7,250 nt of DNA, taken from assembly GCA_947500965.1 (NCBI GenBank), contig CANMWW010000099.1, positions 1-7,250 of the forward strand, written 5' to 3'. Position numbers and translations under genes: made by a program. Shown here in pieces: positions 6,505 through 7,250 of this stretch. Position 1 is the first letter of the stretch. The number at the start of each line of letters is the position of its first letter. The notes beneath the pieces are model-generated. The model was not told the origin of the DNA. It ran no database searches and saw only the letters and a program-made list of their open reading frames with translations. The DNA comes from Alphaproteobacteria bacterium. GTDB taxonomy: Bacteria; Pseudomonadota; Alphaproteobacteria; CACIAM-22H2.

Positions 6505-7250
6505 ATGATCAAGCTCGTCCTCGTCGACGTCGACGGCACCCTTCACGGCGCCGGCGGCGTCCATCCCCGCGTCTGGGAGTCGGCCGAGCGCGCACGCGCG
6601 CGGGGCCTGCATCTCGGCATCTGCACCGGCCGCTCCGGCGTCGGCGCCGCGCTGGACTATGCGCGCCGCCTCGATCGCGGCGGCCTCCACATCTTCGATT
6701 CCGGCGCGGTGATCCTCGGCGGCGACGGCGCGGTGGCGCGCGCGGCGGGCCTGCCGCGCGAGCTCTGCACGCAGGTGCTCGACCTCGCCCGCGCCGAGGA
6801 CCTCGAGCTCGAGCTCTACACCGCCGAGGGTGGCTACTACGTGCGGCGGCTGACGCCGGACATCGAGACGCATGCGGCGATGCTGCGGCGGAAGGTGGAA
6901 GTCGTGGACCTCGCGGATCCGCCGGGCACGCCGGTGCGCGTTCAGTTCGTGGCGCGCGAGGGCGCGGCCTGGAGCCGCGCGCGCGCCGCGACCGTGGCGA
7001 TGCCGGGCGTCGACATCCACGAGGCCGGCGCGCCGACCATGCCGGGCATCGTCTTCGCCTCGGTGACGGCGAGCGGCGTATCGAAGCTCTCCGCGGCGCG
7101 GCATCTCGCCGCGCATTACGGCCTGGCCGACCTCGCGCGCGTCGCGATGGCCGGGGACGGTGTGAATGACGCCCCCGCATTAGCAGCGGCTGATGTCGGC
7201 ATCGCGATGAGCGCAGGGGCCGACGTCGCGATAGAAAGCGCCGGGGTAAC
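6505..7250 (+). CDS. Cof-type HAD-superfamily phosphatase, 3' partial, with anomalous C-terminal end
   Basis: HAD phosphatases of the Cof/sugar-phosphatase class hydrolyse small phosphorylated metabolites through a phospho-aspartate intermediate. Motif I is D8-V-D10-G-T (nucleophile and acid/base), motif II is T41-G-R, motif III is K194 (SGVSKL) and motif IV is G217-D218-x2-N221-D222. A cap domain lies between motifs II and III, as in the Cof class. ATG 6505 is nine bases after the SDR stop, with AGGA (6494-6497) as a plausible ribosome site. The frame stays open to the window end, so about 248 residues are visible. After motif IV the text is no longer Cof-like (expected pattern GDGxNDLPML then GVAMGNA). 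It reads NDAPALAAADVGIAMSAGAD then VAIESAGV, a heavy-metal P-type ATPase hinge sequence. The N-terminal 210 residues are secure; the last ~30 may not belong to this gene. Confidence 0.82.
   Translation, partial: MIKLVLVDVDGTLHGAGGVHPRVWESAERARARGLHLGICTGRSGVGAALDYARRLDRGGLHIFDSGAVILGGDGAVARAAGLPRELCTQVLDLARAEDLELELYTAEGGYYVRRLTPDIETHAAMLRRKVEVVDLADPPGTPVRVQFVAREGAAWSRARAATVAMPGVDIHEAGAPTMPGIVFASVTASGVSKLSAARHLAAHYGLADLARVAMAGDGVNDAPALAAADVGIAMSAGADVAIESAGV
7153..7250 (+). other. P-type ATPase hinge-like segment fused in frame to the HAD phosphatase (suspected chimeric join)
   Basis: Residues 217 onward (GDGVNDAPALAAADVGIAMS, then AGADVAIESAGV) match the conserved hinge of Cu/Zn/Cd-transporting P-type ATPases far better than any Cof-type HAD. 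Codon use changes at the same place: 11 of the 30 codons in 7159-7248 end in A or T (including TTA, ATA, GTA, GAA and three GCA), against 3 of the 30 codons just before. GDGxND is common to both families, so a switch here keeps the frame. The rest of the ATPase (TM helices, DKTGT loop) is absent upstream, so this is not a normal transporter gene. It may be an assembly chimera or a recombination product. Confidence 0.7.

Noticed and set aside
7153..7250. A complete metal-transporting P-type ATPase gene beginning in this region
   Set aside because: There are no upstream membrane helices, metal-binding domain, TGE motif or DKTGT phosphorylation loop. The upstream coding sequence is a soluble Cof-type HAD, so only a hinge fragment is present.

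Overview
The window is very GC-rich, and almost every codon ends in G or C until the last ~95 bases. Every gene lies on the + strand. It looks like an alphaproteobacterial chromosome, perhaps Rhodospirillales-like. The main reason is the trio of an MltA-type lytic transglycosylase, a short Smr-domain protein and a small XRE-type helix-turn-helix protein, which from general knowledge are commonly neighbours in Alphaproteobacteria. The taxonomic call is inference.

Layout: (1) positions 2-793 hold the 3' part of mltA (peptidoglycan lytic transglycosylase), whose start lies before the window. (2) An 82-base gap (794-875) contains a strong GC-rich hairpin. (3) lutA, lutB and lutC (876-3801) encode an iron-sulfur L-lactate utilisation complex. 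(4) An Smr-domain protein (3785-4363) and an XRE-family regulator (4360-4770) follow. (5) Next are a 3-hydroxyacyl-CoA dehydrogenase-family protein (4770-5720), a short-chain dehydrogenase/reductase (5734-6495) and a Cof-type HAD phosphatase (6505 to the window end, 3' truncated).

From lutA onward the genes overlap or are at most 13 bases apart: 1, 4, 17, 4 and 1 base overlaps, then gaps of 13 and 9 bases. This suggests one translationally coupled unit of eight genes. LutABC would feed lactate carbon into pyruvate. The two downstream dehydrogenases look like a small catabolic or redox pair of unknown substrate. The mltA, smr and xre genes look like the older framework, with lutABC placed between mltA and smr.

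The oddest signal is at the right edge. The HAD phosphatase reads normally up to its last catalytic motif (about 7150). It then continues in frame as text typical of the hinge region of a heavy-metal P-type ATPase, with clearly different codon usage. A chimeric join, either an assembly artefact or recombination at the GDGxND motif shared by both families, is the most likely explanation. I saw no RNA genes, CRISPR arrays, insertion sequences or clear intrinsic terminators.
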